Shown here in pieces: positions 24,481 to 33,219 of a stretch of 60,804 nucleotides of DNA; the first letter of the stretch is position 1, and every line of letters begins with the position of its first letter. Source of the stretch: Legionella sp. (lineage in GTDB: Bacteria; Pseudomonadota; Gammaproteobacteria; Legionellales; Legionellaceae). The notes beneath the pieces were generated by a model. That model ran no database searches. It was not told where the DNA came from and was given only the letters and a program-made list of their open reading frames with translations. A program made the position numbers and the translations under genes. The DNA is taken from the NCBI GenBank assembly GCA_030680075.1, contig JAUXWR010000457.1, positions 1-60,804 on the forward strand, written 5' to 3'.

Positions 24481-25191
24481 ATGAAAAAAACTGCGGCGGT
24501 ACTCGTTTGTTCTCTCTTTAGTGGTTTATCTATAGCGGGCGATTGCTCTTCTCATATGCCTTTGGATAAAATAGTATTTAATGTATCAGCAAAACAATGG
24601 GTTAGTACCCAAACGGCTTTAATAACCGTTAATGTTAATGCCACTTTATCCAATGCTGACCTGGTAAAGGCGCGCGCTGACATTATGACACGGCTTAACA
24701 AAATTGCCCCAGGTGAGTGGCATTTAACACAATTTGAGCGCTCTCAGGATAGTTCAGGACTTGAAAAATTATTTGTTGAAGCACAAGCACGTGTCCCGCA
24801 AGCAAGTTTAACGAATATTTATCAACATGCTAAAGACGCGAGTCAACCAGGAGCCACCTATAGCATTAACGGTGTGGAATTCAAGCCAAGTCTTCTGGAA
24901 ATTCAGCAGGTTAAATCTCAGGTCCGCGATAGTTTATATCGACAGGTTAATGATGAACTGGCGCGAATGAATAAAGTTTACCCCAATCAAAATTACAGCG
25001 TTAATCGTTTATATATTTTGGAGGGTGATCAACCGCCGCAACCTAAAGCTTATCAGGCACGAGAAGTAAGCACGATGGTAATGGCATCGGCTCAAGCGCC
25101 TGCATTGACCGTGAGTAATGAAATAGTAATGAGCGCTGTTGTTGAAGCAGGATCCAGCAGGCAGGGGAGTTGTAGTGGTGCAAATAACTAA
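24481..25191 (+). CDS. Secreted protein of unknown function (possible SIMPL-like)
   Basis: A 236-residue exported protein with a clear signal peptide (KKTAAVLVCSLFSGLSIAG, cleavage at about 20). The mature part has the beta-alpha pattern of oxidative-stress SIMPL/DUF541 proteins (ITVNVNATLSNADLVKARADIM, and a long helix around QVKSQVRDSLYRQVNDELARM), but I could not confirm the family. The C-terminus is low complexity and Ser/Gln/Ala-rich. GGAGG precedes the ATG. The end overlaps the ugpQ start by about 17 bases, so it heads a three-gene unit with ugpQ and ugpB. Confidence 0.6.
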   Translation: MKKTAAVLVCSLFSGLSIAGDCSSHMPLDKIVFNVSAKQWVSTQTALITVNVNATLSNADLVKARADIMTRLNKIAPGEWHLTQFERSQDSSGLEKLFVEAQARVPQASLTNIYQHAKDASQPGATYSINGVEFKPSLLEIQQVKSQVRDSLYRQVNDELARMNKVYPNQNYSVNRLYILEGDQPPQPKAYQAREVSTMVMASAQAPALTVSNEIVMSAVVEAGSSRQGSCSGANN

Positions 25192-25900
25192 TCAGGTAAT
25201 TGGTCATCGGGGTGCCTCGGCTTATGCACCTGAAAATACATTGGCCGCATTTGACAAGGCCTTGGCGCTTGGCTGCAGTTTTGTAGAATTTGATGTCATG
25301 TTAAGTGCTGATGGTGAGCCTTTTGTTTTTCACGATGATTCGCTTAAAAGAACGACGAATGGTAAAGGGGATATTGGCCTGGTAGATGCGGCCTATTTAG
25401 AGTCACTGGATGCGGGAAAATGGTTTTCCCGTCATTTTAGCGGTGAGAAAATACCTCATTTTCGGGATCTCCTGAACTGGCTTACCTTTGCTGACATTAA
25501 CGCAAACATTGAAATCAAGCCTTACAAAGGCGCTGCAAAACAAACCACGATTGCAGTGATGACCCATTTGAATCGCTATTGGCCGCAAACGAAACCTTTG
25601 CCGCTTATATCAAGTTTTGATCATGAGGCTTTAAATTTGTGTCGCGAGCTTGCTCCTGAAATGCCTATCGGCATGCTCTTTGATGTGTGGGATGATCAAT
25701 GGTTAGCGAAAGCACAAGATTTACACTGTTATTCGGTGCATCTTAATCGTCGTGCGCTTAACGCCGCTCGCGTAAAAGAAATAAAAGAAAGGGAGTATAA
25801 GCTTTTTGTTTATACGGTTAATAGTAAGCGGCAAGCAAAAAAACTTCTTGAGTGGGGCGTGGACGCCGTGTTTAGTGATTACCCTGATTTGTTGTCATGA
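25175..25900 (+). CDS. ugpQ: Glycerophosphodiester phosphodiesterase
   Basis: A 241-residue cytosolic GDPD that hydrolyses glycerophosphodiesters to glycerol-3-phosphate and an alcohol. Conserved catalytic parts are HRGASAYAPENT, EFDVMLSADGEPFVFHDDSL and NIEIKP. There is no signal peptide. GTG at 25175 was chosen because AGGGGAG lies 5 bases upstream; a second GTG follows at once, and earlier in-frame codons lie deep in the preceding gene. It overlaps ugpB by 4 bases, consistent with a glycerol-phosphate or phospholipid-headgroup salvage role. Confidence 0.9.
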   Translation: MVQITNQVIGHRGASAYAPENTLAAFDKALALGCSFVEFDVMLSADGEPFVFHDDSLKRTTNGKGDIGLVDAAYLESLDAGKWFSRHFSGEKIPHFRDLLNWLTFADINANIEIKPYKGAAKQTTIAVMTHLNRYWPQTKPLPLISSFDHEALNLCRELAPEMPIGMLFDVWDDQWLAKAQDLHCYSVHLNRRALNAARVKEIKEREYKLFVYTVNSKRQAKKLLEWGVDAVFSDYPDLLS

Positions 25901-27174
25901 AGCGCTTTATCACGGGGTTAATATTATGTCTCACCGGCTACGCTTGGGCGGCTCCACCTGTTGAAATTATCTTCTGGCATTCCATGGCCGGCCACTTGGG
26001 CGATGAAGTAAAACAGTTAATTAATGGCTTTAATAAAAGCCAGGCTGAATATGTAATAAAGCCTGTTTATAAAGGTGAATATACGGATTCCTTAACAAGC
26101 TTCGCCGCAGCGTTTCGTGCAAAACAACCTCCGGCTATTGTTCAGGTTTTCGAGGTGGGAACCGCTATTATGCTCGCCCCAAAAGGGATTATTAAACCCC
26201 TTAATGAATTAATTGACGAGCAAAACATTAATTTGCCAATAAGTAGTTTTCTGCCTGCTGTTCGCGCTTTTTATAGCAAGAATGACAAGTTACAGGCAAT
26301 GCCATTTAATACGTCCATCCCGGTCATTTATTATAATGTTGACGCACTGGCTAAAGCAGGCGTTAGGCCTGAAACTTTTCCCAAGACCTGGAAGGAGCTT
26401 GAGGAGGTCGCAGCCACATTAAAAAAAGCAGGCTACACCTGCGCTTATACGACCGCATACCCTGGCTGGATTCAAATTGAATCTTTTTCGGCTTTACATG
26501 GCTTGCCCATGGTAACGGCCAATCATCGGCAGGCTCTTTATAACAATGAAGCGATAATTCATCATTTTGAGCGCCTTAAAACATGGCAGACCAAGCATTA
26601 TTTTGAATATGGCGGTCGCAACAGTGATGCGACCATTTTGTTCACTAGCGGTCGCTGTGTTATGTTTAGTCAATCATCAGGAAGTTATAATAGCTTGGCC
26701 GATTTGGTGAAATTTAAGCTCGGGGTGGCCGCATTACCACTAGACAGTTCCGTTAGCAAAATACGGCATAATAATGTGATTGGAGGGGCGGCTTTATGGG
26801 CGGTAGCTGGGCAATCAGGAGAAAAATATCGCGGTATCGCGCTTTTTTATGACTATATCGCGCGACCGAAGGTTCAACAATATTGGCACCAGGAGACAGG
26901 CTACATCCCCTTAGGTTTAACGGGTAATTATGCTATGTTGGCAAAAGAAAAAAACCAACCAACACTCGCTCTTGCAATGCAGGATTTGGCAAGTATTGAT
27001 GCGCACCCATTTAAGCCTTATGGTGTCGTACAAAATCAAATCAGGACTATTAACGATGAAGCAATAGAGGCTATATTTGCAGGCATCAAATCCCCTGCAG
27101 AAGCCATTAATGATGCAGCACTGCGCGCTAATTTTGCTTTGATGCGTTTTGCTCGTAATGCTGGTATAAATTAA
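25897..27174 (+). CDS. ugpB: Glycerol-3-phosphate ABC transporter substrate-binding protein
   Basis: A 425-residue periplasmic binding protein with signal peptide (KRFITGLILCLTGYAWAA, cleavage at about 19). UgpB features are visible: VEIIFWHSMAGHLGDEV at the mature start, the EYTDSLTSFAAAFRAKQPPAIVQVFEVGTA segment, MPFNTSIPVIYYN, and the GGAALW region. It would bind glycerol-3-phosphate or glycerophosphodiesters. The cognate permeases UgpA and UgpE and the ATPase UgpC are not next to it, so they must lie elsewhere or be lost. It overlaps ugpQ by 4 bases. Confidence 0.92.
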   Translation: MKRFITGLILCLTGYAWAAPPVEIIFWHSMAGHLGDEVKQLINGFNKSQAEYVIKPVYKGEYTDSLTSFAAAFRAKQPPAIVQVFEVGTAIMLAPKGIIKPLNELIDEQNINLPISSFLPAVRAFYSKNDKLQAMPFNTSIPVIYYNVDALAKAGVRPETFPKTWKELEEVAATLKKAGYTCAYTTAYPGWIQIESFSALHGLPMVTANHRQALYNNEAIIHHFERLKTWQTKHYFEYGGRNSDATILFTSGRCVMFSQSSGSYNSLADLVKFKLGVAALPLDSSVSKIRHNNVIGGAALWAVAGQSGEKYRGIALFYDYIARPKVQQYWHQETGYIPLGLTGNYAMLAKEKNQPTLALAMQDLASIDAHPFKPYGVVQNQIRTINDEAIEAIFAGIKSPAEAINDAALRANFALMRFARNAGIN

Positions 27175-27204
27175 CTATTCCTTCAAAACTCATGGAGATA
27201 GGGA

Positions 27205-28005
27205 ATGTTGGCCTGGTTAAACGGATACAATCCAGCAGGTTACACTGGTATCGTTGCTCACACTTATGAGTGGTTGACCTCTAAAACTGACGATTATGTA
27301 TATTCTAATCCTGCTTTTAAACCGTCTCCAACGAAGGAACCTTTAGCTGTTTATTGTGTTCATGGTACAGCTGACCAACCTCAAGCGTTCGCACGAATGG
27401 CGCGCCGTTTATTAAGAAAAGGGCTTCCTGAAGATATTTGTTCAATTAATTTGGTGGCTTTTCATAGCCGCTACGCAGGCAACGGTATTGATTTTTTCGC
27501 TAATCAGTTACTTGAAAAAATTAAAGCAAATAACCATCAGCGCGTGATTTTATTAGGTCATTCAAGAGGTGGGTTGGTAAACGGTTATCTGGCTGAGTTT
27601 CTTGCAAAAGAGAACAACATACAAGTTGAAGCGGTCGTGAGCTTTGGTACACCATTTTATGGTTCTTATCTTGCCTTGGCTCCGTTATCGTGGTTTTCCA
27701 CCTCTGTGCAGCAAATGCAGGTTAATAATGAGTTTAACGGCAAATTAGTTGAGCGAATTTTAATTTCTTCCATACCTTATTATTTTTTTGTAGCAAATAA
27801 TGATTACATTGTGGAGGCGAATTCATCCTCAATTTCAGCTTATGTGGCGAAGAAACCTGGTTCTTTGATTATATTGAAAACCAAACATGGGCATTTGTCC
27901 ATGCTTTCGTCTCATGAGGGCGTGGCTAAAGTTCATGTTATTTTAAGTGAGGCTTCAGAGTCTCTTCTTGAGCAAGACCTCCCCTGCAGCCCATCTTTGG
28001 CGTAA
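27205..28005 (+). CDS. Alpha/beta hydrolase (lipase/PGAP1-like)
   Basis: A 266-residue hydrolase without a signal peptide. The nucleophile elbow GHSRGG (about 113-118) gives the serine. An Asp in NNDYIVEA and a His in KHGHLSML complete a plausible triad. An oxyanion-hole-like VHGTADQP segment lies near 50. The GHSRGG form with a following SFGTPFYGS segment is like lipases and PGAP1-type esterases. GGAGATAGGG precedes the ATG. It lies 30 bases after ugpB and could be co-transcribed, so a lipid-related substrate is possible. It may equally be a translocated lipase; nothing in the sequence decides. Confidence 0.72.
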   Translation: MLAWLNGYNPAGYTGIVAHTYEWLTSKTDDYVYSNPAFKPSPTKEPLAVYCVHGTADQPQAFARMARRLLRKGLPEDICSINLVAFHSRYAGNGIDFFANQLLEKIKANNHQRVILLGHSRGGLVNGYLAEFLAKENNIQVEAVVSFGTPFYGSYLALAPLSWFSTSVQQMQVNNEFNGKLVERILISSIPYYFFVANNDYIVEANSSSISAYVAKKPGSLIILKTKHGHLSMLSSHEGVAKVHVILSEASESLLEQDLPCSPSLA

Positions 28006-28062
28006 AGATTGCCAAAATAAGAAGTGCCCCGCAGGGCAGATGAGGGTGGATAAAAGGGACTT

Positions 28063-28857
28063 TTAAGAACAAACAGGCGATGCAGCGCTTGATTGCCCCG
28101 ACTTCATTTCACTTGAAATTTTATTGAAATCTACAGTAGCAAGATATATCCCATTGTTTTGAACATAGCATTGTGGAATTAAGCCGCTCTTCAAATATTT
28201 TTTACCGATTTCACTGGTAAAATTTTCGTCAGGTTTTTTCGCTCTCAAGCGTGAGATGAAATCCAGGTTCGAATAGGTTGCTATTTTCTGCTGCTGATCC
28301 TCAAAGCATAAACCTAATAATTGAAAATAAGGATGATGAAGGAGGTTTTCATAATCTCGATTTATTTTATCAATAAGATTGAGTACTTTAATACCGGGTT
28401 CTGCACACAGCTCCGTGTAAGCTTTATCCAAGGTTTTGTTAAATAAAGGAGCCAATCGTTCATAATCTTCCGCAGATAAAGAAGCTTTATCATTAATTGC
28501 GTTTACTATCAGAAGATTCACACGACTATTCCAATAATTTTTATCTTTATCATCAGTAGTTCGAAGTGAAAATTGCTTATCGGTCTTTAGAAGAAAATCA
28601 AGGGCAAGAATTACATTAACGCGACCATTGATTGTCATTTTATTTTTCCAACCAGTGGATTCAAAACCTTCACTGTTTGCGATTGTATAGTCGTCACCTC
28701 TCTCCATGTGTAGTGCAAAGTCGAGTAATGTTGCCGCGGCAGTGCAACCGATAGTAGGTAGAGCATTTGAGCCTATAGCGTGCTCACTACTATTGGCAGG
28801 GAAGGTAATAACCGCTTTGTCCTTCTCGACTGTAACTATTGTAAATATATTTTTCAA
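28063..28857 (-). CDS. Hypothetical protein, possible effector
   Basis: A 264-residue soluble protein I do not recognise. It is mixed alpha/beta with a Lys/Asp/Glu-rich helical middle (about 95-210) and a Ser-rich C-terminus (SGQSSAASPVCS). There is no signal peptide or membrane segment. The start codon is TTG at 28857 with GGAGAG 6-7 bases upstream; no ATG fits better. It is flanked by a convergent hydrolase and by pdxB upstream. Its isolated position and lack of known relatives fit an accessory or effector gene, but that is inference. Confidence 0.55.
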   Translation of the reverse strand: MKNIFTIVTVEKDKAVITFPANSSEHAIGSNALPTIGCTAAATLLDFALHMERGDDYTIANSEGFESTGWKNKMTINGRVNVILALDFLLKTDKQFSLRTTDDKDKNYWNSRVNLLIVNAINDKASLSAEDYERLAPLFNKTLDKAYTELCAEPGIKVLNLIDKINRDYENLLHHPYFQLLGLCFEDQQQKIATYSNLDFISRLRAKKPDENFTSEIGKKYLKSGLIPQCYVQNNGIYLATVDFNKISSEMKSGQSSAASPVCS

Positions 28858-28939
28858 AATTGCTCTCCGGGTTCAGATCTGAAAAAGGCATTGCATGGGG
28901 AATATTAAGCGAGCACCACACTTGGTGCAAATTATTTAA

Positions 28940-30016
28940 TCACTTCTGCGCCGCTAACCCAAGCAAGGGACGAAGCGTTTCATCAACAATAAATTTATCA
29001 TAAACACAAAAATCATGGCGATTCTGGTGCGCTTTTCGAAGTTGCAGGAAAATTTCTTTTATATTAGTGGCTTCTTTCAAGGCGATAGTCTCATGAAGAG
29101 GGTTGTATAAGGATAAAATATAATCTTCCCACGTTGCGTCGGCTTTAAAAAGAGGCTCTTCTTTAACCAGTAAAGAGGGGTAGTGCGGTAAAGGCAGCTG
29201 ATAACAGCGGTGTAATTTTTCACTTAACATCGCTACTGCGTTGGCTTTTGCCTCAAGACTGTGGCCTGCGATATGAGGCGTACATAAGCTTGCTCTCCCG
29301 ACTACTGCTTCATTAATCGCCGGCTCATTACAATAAACATCGGTGCTGTAAAAAAATGAAGTGCTCGCCTTAAGCAACGCTTCTTCTGAAACAATACCCC
29401 CTCTTGCCGCATTGATAATAGCCGCATTTGGTTTAATAAGGGCAAGTTCTTTTTCAGTAATCAAATCTCTACTGGGCCAAGGTTGATTATCGTGAAGATT
29501 GGCATGGATACAAATTAAATCACATGCCATGATCTCTTCCAGTGAACAATTTTTAAAATCGTTTTCCTGCGCGCCCCTGGGGGGGTCGTAAGTAATCAGG
29601 TCAAAATTCATTGCTCTTAAACGGGCTGCAACGGCAGTACCAACATGCCCTAAACCAATGATTCCAGCTTTGTCACCATTAAAAGTTGTGTATTTCTGAA
29701 GAAAGGCAACAATAGATACCACATAATCTGCAACCGCATTGGCATTGCTTCCTTTAGCATCGAGAAGCTTAATATTTTGTGTCGAAAGAAACGTTGCATC
29801 AATATGATCAGTTCCGCTGCTAGCTGTTGCAACATACCGCAACGAATGGCTTTTTAATAATTTTTCATCAACGGTTAGTGTTGAGCGGCATAGTAAAATC
29901 TCATGGTCATTCAAGCGCTCCACTACTTCATCGTTATGATGGTAGAGCGTAATTTCAAAGGGTAGGGGGAATGCGTCTCTTAACCCCGGCAAAGAACTAT
30001 CCGCAAGAATTTTCAT
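28940..30016 (-). CDS. pdxB: 4-Phosphoerythronate dehydrogenase
   Basis: A 358-residue D-2-hydroxyacid dehydrogenase acting second in pyridoxal phosphate synthesis (4-phosphoerythronate to the 2-oxo acid). Visible are the N-terminal KILADSSLPG of PdxB, the NAD-binding GIIGLGHVGTAVAARL, the catalytic Arg region NAARGGIVSEEAL and the catalytic His in TPHIAGHSLEAK. The C-terminal extension typical of PdxB is present and separates it from SerA. It overlaps the upstream M50 protease gene by 4 bases. Confidence 0.93.
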   Translation of the reverse strand: MKILADSSLPGLRDAFPLPFEITLYHHNDEVVERLNDHEILLCRSTLTVDEKLLKSHSLRYVATASSGTDHIDATFLSTQNIKLLDAKGSNANAVADYVVSIVAFLQKYTTFNGDKAGIIGLGHVGTAVAARLRAMNFDLITYDPPRGAQENDFKNCSLEEIMACDLICIHANLHDNQPWPSRDLITEKELALIKPNAAIINAARGGIVSEEALLKASTSFFYSTDVYCNEPAINEAVVGRASLCTPHIAGHSLEAKANAVAMLSEKLHRCYQLPLPHYPSLLVKEEPLFKADATWEDYILSLYNPLHETIALKEATNIKEIFLQLRKAHQNRHDFCVYDKFIVDETLRPLLGLAAQK

Positions 30017-30672
30017 ATATTAAAGACCTTACTTAACATGACCAGCGACCAGTTGATGGGGGTACTGATAATCCAGCCCAAGGCACCGCTAAACATCAGC
30101 GCCAGAATAATAAAAAAACCATAAGGCTCGATTTTTTCATACAAAATAGCTTGGCGAATTGGCAAGAGGCTTGCGGCAATTTTGCTGCCATCCAGAGGAG
30201 GAATAGGGATAAGATTAAGAAAGGCTAGAAGCAGGTTTATAATGATGCCTGCTCGAGCGGCTAATATAATAAAGAGGGCGATAATCGATGTTTGGGGATG
30301 AAAGAGTAGGGTGACTTTCAGGCATCCCGTCCAGAATAAAGCCATTGCCAGATTGGCTAGAGGGCCTGCTGCAGTGGCTAAGGCTATATCACAGCGCGGT
30401 TTGGAAAAATGAGAAGCATCGATAGGAACGGGTTTTGCCCATCCAAAGACAAAACTGAAATTACTCACTACCAAAACAACCAGGGGAATAATAATAGTTC
30501 CAAAAAGATCAACGTGTTTTAGTGGGTTAATACTAACGCGACCCAGTTGTTTGGCTGTGTTGTCTCCCAGCAGATAGGCTACATAGGCGTGTGCTGCTTC
30601 ATGGAGTGTAATGGCAAATAGGACAGGAATTATCCATACAGCGATTTGTTGAATGGTCGATAATTGAGGCAT
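30013..30672 (-). CDS. Site-2-protease-like M50 membrane metallopeptidase
   Basis: A 219-residue multi-pass membrane protein. Zinc-binding HEAAHAY lies in the first helix (about 24-30), and the third ligand motif NLIPIPPLDGSKI lies in a later helix (about 155-167). Five or six helices are present and there is no PDZ domain, as in the short YwhC-like subgroup. Substrate is unknown; site-2 proteases cut within membranes. It is translationally coupled to pdxB by a 4-base overlap, an arrangement without obvious functional meaning. Confidence 0.87.
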   Translation of the reverse strand: MPQLSTIQQIAVWIIPVLFAITLHEAAHAYVAYLLGDNTAKQLGRVSINPLKHVDLFGTIIIPLVVLVVSNFSFVFGWAKPVPIDASHFSKPRCDIALATAAGPLANLAMALFWTGCLKVTLLFHPQTSIIALFIILAARAGIIINLLLAFLNLIPIPPLDGSKIAASLLPIRQAILYEKIEPYGFFIILALMFSGALGWIISTPINWSLVMLSKVFNI

Positions 30673-30817
30673 TGGCGTTTATAAGCATAGTGTAAAGGAG
30701 TGGTATTCTAACGGATAGCCACACGAGTTGGTAGTTTAAAAAAAGCAGGGATGGTATTTCAAGGTCTTGTCTTATATTATCTGCTCTTTACTATAAATTA
30801 ACTGGAAAAGTCTCAAG

Positions 30818-31486
30818 ATGACCCCATTTAATCGCCTTTTTTCTTTAATGAGCAAACCCTGGTTTGTCTTAACGTATCTATTTTTTATTGTCTTGACGTT
30901 TATGTTTGTTGACAAGCCGCTTGCTGAGTACATGCACACTATCGACCTTCGCACAAATTTTGCCCTTCTTTCTTTGATTACCAAGTTAGGATTAAGTGCT
31001 TTGTACCTCGGATTTTTCCTGGCAGGCGCGCTTTTTTTTCGCTACGTCCAGGTTAACCCTGTTTATGAGGCGCGGTTTTGGTTTTTATGGTTATGTGTGT
31101 TGTTCACTGAAAGCATCTGCGGTGTTTTGAAAGTTATACTAGGACGCGCAAGGCCTGACATGTGGTTTGAGACGCAATCTTTTGGATTTTATGGCTTGCA
31201 AACGAAGGCTTCATTTTGGTCTTTTCCCTCAGGACATACTACCGCCGTTATGGCAGTTGCATTTGGAATGAGTATTATTTTTCCCCGTCAACGCTATATT
31301 TATATCACGGCAGGGATTTTGGTCGCCTTATCGCGCGTATTATTAGTTCACCATTATCTAACCGATATACTATCAGCTATCTATCTCGTTGTGTTTGAAA
31401 TCGGATTATTGCTTTGTTTTTTACAAAAAAGGGCATGGCTTTCTTCAGCCTTTCGCGATGAGAAAGTACTTAAAATGGCTTATTAA
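30818..31486 (+). CDS. PAP2-family membrane phosphatase
   Basis: A 222-residue membrane protein with about five helices and the three PAP2 phosphatase motifs: KVILGRARP (about 102-110), SFPSGHTT (about 132-139) and SRVLLVHHYLTDIL (about 175-188), with the catalytic His and Arg residues. Such enzymes dephosphorylate lipid phosphates (phosphatidate, undecaprenyl diphosphate, phosphatidylglycerophosphate or lipid A). The substrate cannot be read here. It is a single gene, divergent from the M50 protease. Confidence 0.88.
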   Translation: MTPFNRLFSLMSKPWFVLTYLFFIVLTFMFVDKPLAEYMHTIDLRTNFALLSLITKLGLSALYLGFFLAGALFFRYVQVNPVYEARFWFLWLCVLFTESICGVLKVILGRARPDMWFETQSFGFYGLQTKASFWSFPSGHTTAVMAVAFGMSIIFPRQRYIYITAGILVALSRVLLVHHYLTDILSAIYLVVFEIGLLLCFLQKRAWLSSAFRDEKVLKMAY

Positions 31487-31635
31487 CCGGTGCTTTTAGT
31501 TTGCTGGGCGGCACTGATTTATTAGTATATGCTTTATAAGAGTTATCCAGTACTTATAATCGGACAGTGTACTGACATCTTTATCTATTCTCGCCACGTT
31601 AATCATTTATTATCAATTGCGTAAGGGAGTACACC

Positions 31636-32979
31636 ATGACAAATCTTGCTGACAGTTTGAAAGAAATAGTACAAGAATATGCGACTTTTGATCAACACAC
31701 TCAGAAATACCATAATACAAAGAAGGTGAATCCTCAGCTAGTGGAAGCGAAGCTTAAAACTGTTTTTGCAGCATTCCTGACTCAAGATGGTGTGGAGCTG
31801 GTTGATATAGATAAGAATTGTAAAAAATTGCACGTTCAATTCCATCCGGATCAATATGAGCGCGCTTCGCCAGAAATAAAATGGTTAATCGATACATTAA
31901 TCGTAGCTGACGCACAAAGAAGAGCGGAGGATAAGGAAGAGAAAGAGGAAGAAAAACAGGAAGAAAAACAGGAAGAGGTTACTCCAAGGAAGAGAGACGA
32001 GCGAGGTGTTTGTTTCAATCTGGTGACACTTTGTGCTGATATAATAAAAAATCCTCCTCCACAGGGTGAGGGTTACATGATGGATGAAATTCAAGACCTG
32101 ATTGATGATTTAAAGATACGACGTAACGACGCAACAACGCTTACTCAGCGCGCATTAATTAATTGTATAATTTCCATGCTGAAATCGGCAGGTAATTATC
32201 ATGCTACTGCCTCAACAGATCTACCTCCAGGTTTTATGCAAAAACTGATGAAGACGATGCCATATATCACTACGGGAGTATGTGTGGCACTTTATATTAA
32301 AGAGTTATCTCTGTTCTATGCGCTGCTTTACACCTTCTCAAAAGGGGGGAGGATGTTGGGACGCTCGAATTCGGATTTTTTACGCGATGTTGGTTATAAA
32401 ATGCAGCAATGCGCGAACATTCTTTCCCGCGTGACCATGGCGGTTATGGAGCTTGTCTTTAAATTGAATCTGGGTGTCTTTTATACGGGCATTAAAGCTT
32501 ATGGGAGTATTTGTAGCGGCTCAAGCTCCTCTTCTGCCATACCCTACGGTGAAGCAAGTGTGCAATGTACGGTATTGGCACTGCAACCTCAATATTTTTT
32601 AGATGTAGAGGGAAGAGAATTTAAGACAATGCCTTTAAAACTTATAGCCAGACCATTTGAGCTCTATGAAAAACAATTACAGGCTCGATATTTTGATAGT
32701 ATCAAACTTAATCCCGTACAGGTCACTTTGCAAGAGCTTCAAAAAATTGATGGCAATGATAAGATGGCTCTCGACGATAAATTAAATGCGGTTAATAAGG
32801 TCATTGAACGTTTAGCCTGTGATAGAACCTTTAATGTGCCGAAGAGTAATGCCGCAGAAGCTATTTCTACCACGAGAAATATTCTCACTTTATTGTGCGA
32901 AGATGCGGGGATAGAATTGGTTAAAGATACAATACCAGCCTATGACGGGCGTCCAGTTTTCGGGATGAGTTATTCATGA
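31636..32979 (+). CDS. J-domain-like protein, candidate effector
   Basis: A 447-residue protein. Residues about 35-97 resemble a J domain: helix, then CKKLHVQFHPDQYERASPEIKWL with HPD at 70-72, then a helix with AQRRAED. The usual N-terminal YxxLG motif is absent. A low-complexity acidic/Lys tract (about 98-115) follows. Residues about 207-240 are hydrophobic, possibly a membrane segment, and a Ser run (SGSSSSSA) lies near 297. There is no signal peptide. GGGAG precedes the ATG. An HPD-containing J domain would engage an Hsp70. I infer a possible effector or chaperone adaptor; the rest of the protein is unknown. Confidence 0.62.
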   Translation: MTNLADSLKEIVQEYATFDQHTQKYHNTKKVNPQLVEAKLKTVFAAFLTQDGVELVDIDKNCKKLHVQFHPDQYERASPEIKWLIDTLIVADAQRRAEDKEEKEEEKQEEKQEEVTPRKRDERGVCFNLVTLCADIIKNPPPQGEGYMMDEIQDLIDDLKIRRNDATTLTQRALINCIISMLKSAGNYHATASTDLPPGFMQKLMKTMPYITTGVCVALYIKELSLFYALLYTFSKGGRMLGRSNSDFLRDVGYKMQQCANILSRVTMAVMELVFKLNLGVFYTGIKAYGSICSGSSSSSAIPYGEASVQCTVLALQPQYFLDVEGREFKTMPLKLIARPFELYEKQLQARYFDSIKLNPVQVTLQELQKIDGNDKMALDDKLNAVNKVIERLACDRTFNVPKSNAAEAISTTRNILTLLCEDAGIELVKDTIPAYDGRPVFGMSYS

Positions 32980-33039
32980 GTTGTATAGACGCTCGTTAAA
33001 CCAGACAGTCGCGATAAGGCCATTTGTATTAAATCGTAG

Positions 33040-33057
33040 GTTGGGCCTCGGCCCAAC
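33040..33057. repeat. Short palindrome (REP-like)
   Basis: GTTGGGCC and GGCCCAAC form an 8-bp stem around TC, in the gap between two effector-like genes. It resembles the GTAGGTTGGGC type of intergenic repeat seen in many bacteria. The gap 32980-33219 has no gene. Confidence 0.45.
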
Positions 33058-33219
33058 AAGTTACCTAAAAAACCCTCCAAACCCGTTTATTCTGGCAAAT
33101 CTGCCCCATTGTAAATAAATTACCCAACTTACTGTAAATTTCGTTACATATTAATAATGCGTTAATAAATAGGCATTATACTCAAAAAAAGAGCGTAAAT
33201 ATTAGTAACGAGGTGAGTG

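Noticed and set aside
24481..25191. Firm SIMPL/DUF541 assignment for the secreted protein
   Set aside because: The pattern is suggestive but the family core motif is not clear by eye, so it is only mentioned as possible.
31897..32094. Minus-strand frame rich in Phe and Leu opposite the J-domain-like gene
   Set aside because: It is the antisense of the low-complexity Glu/Lys tract and has no start signals.
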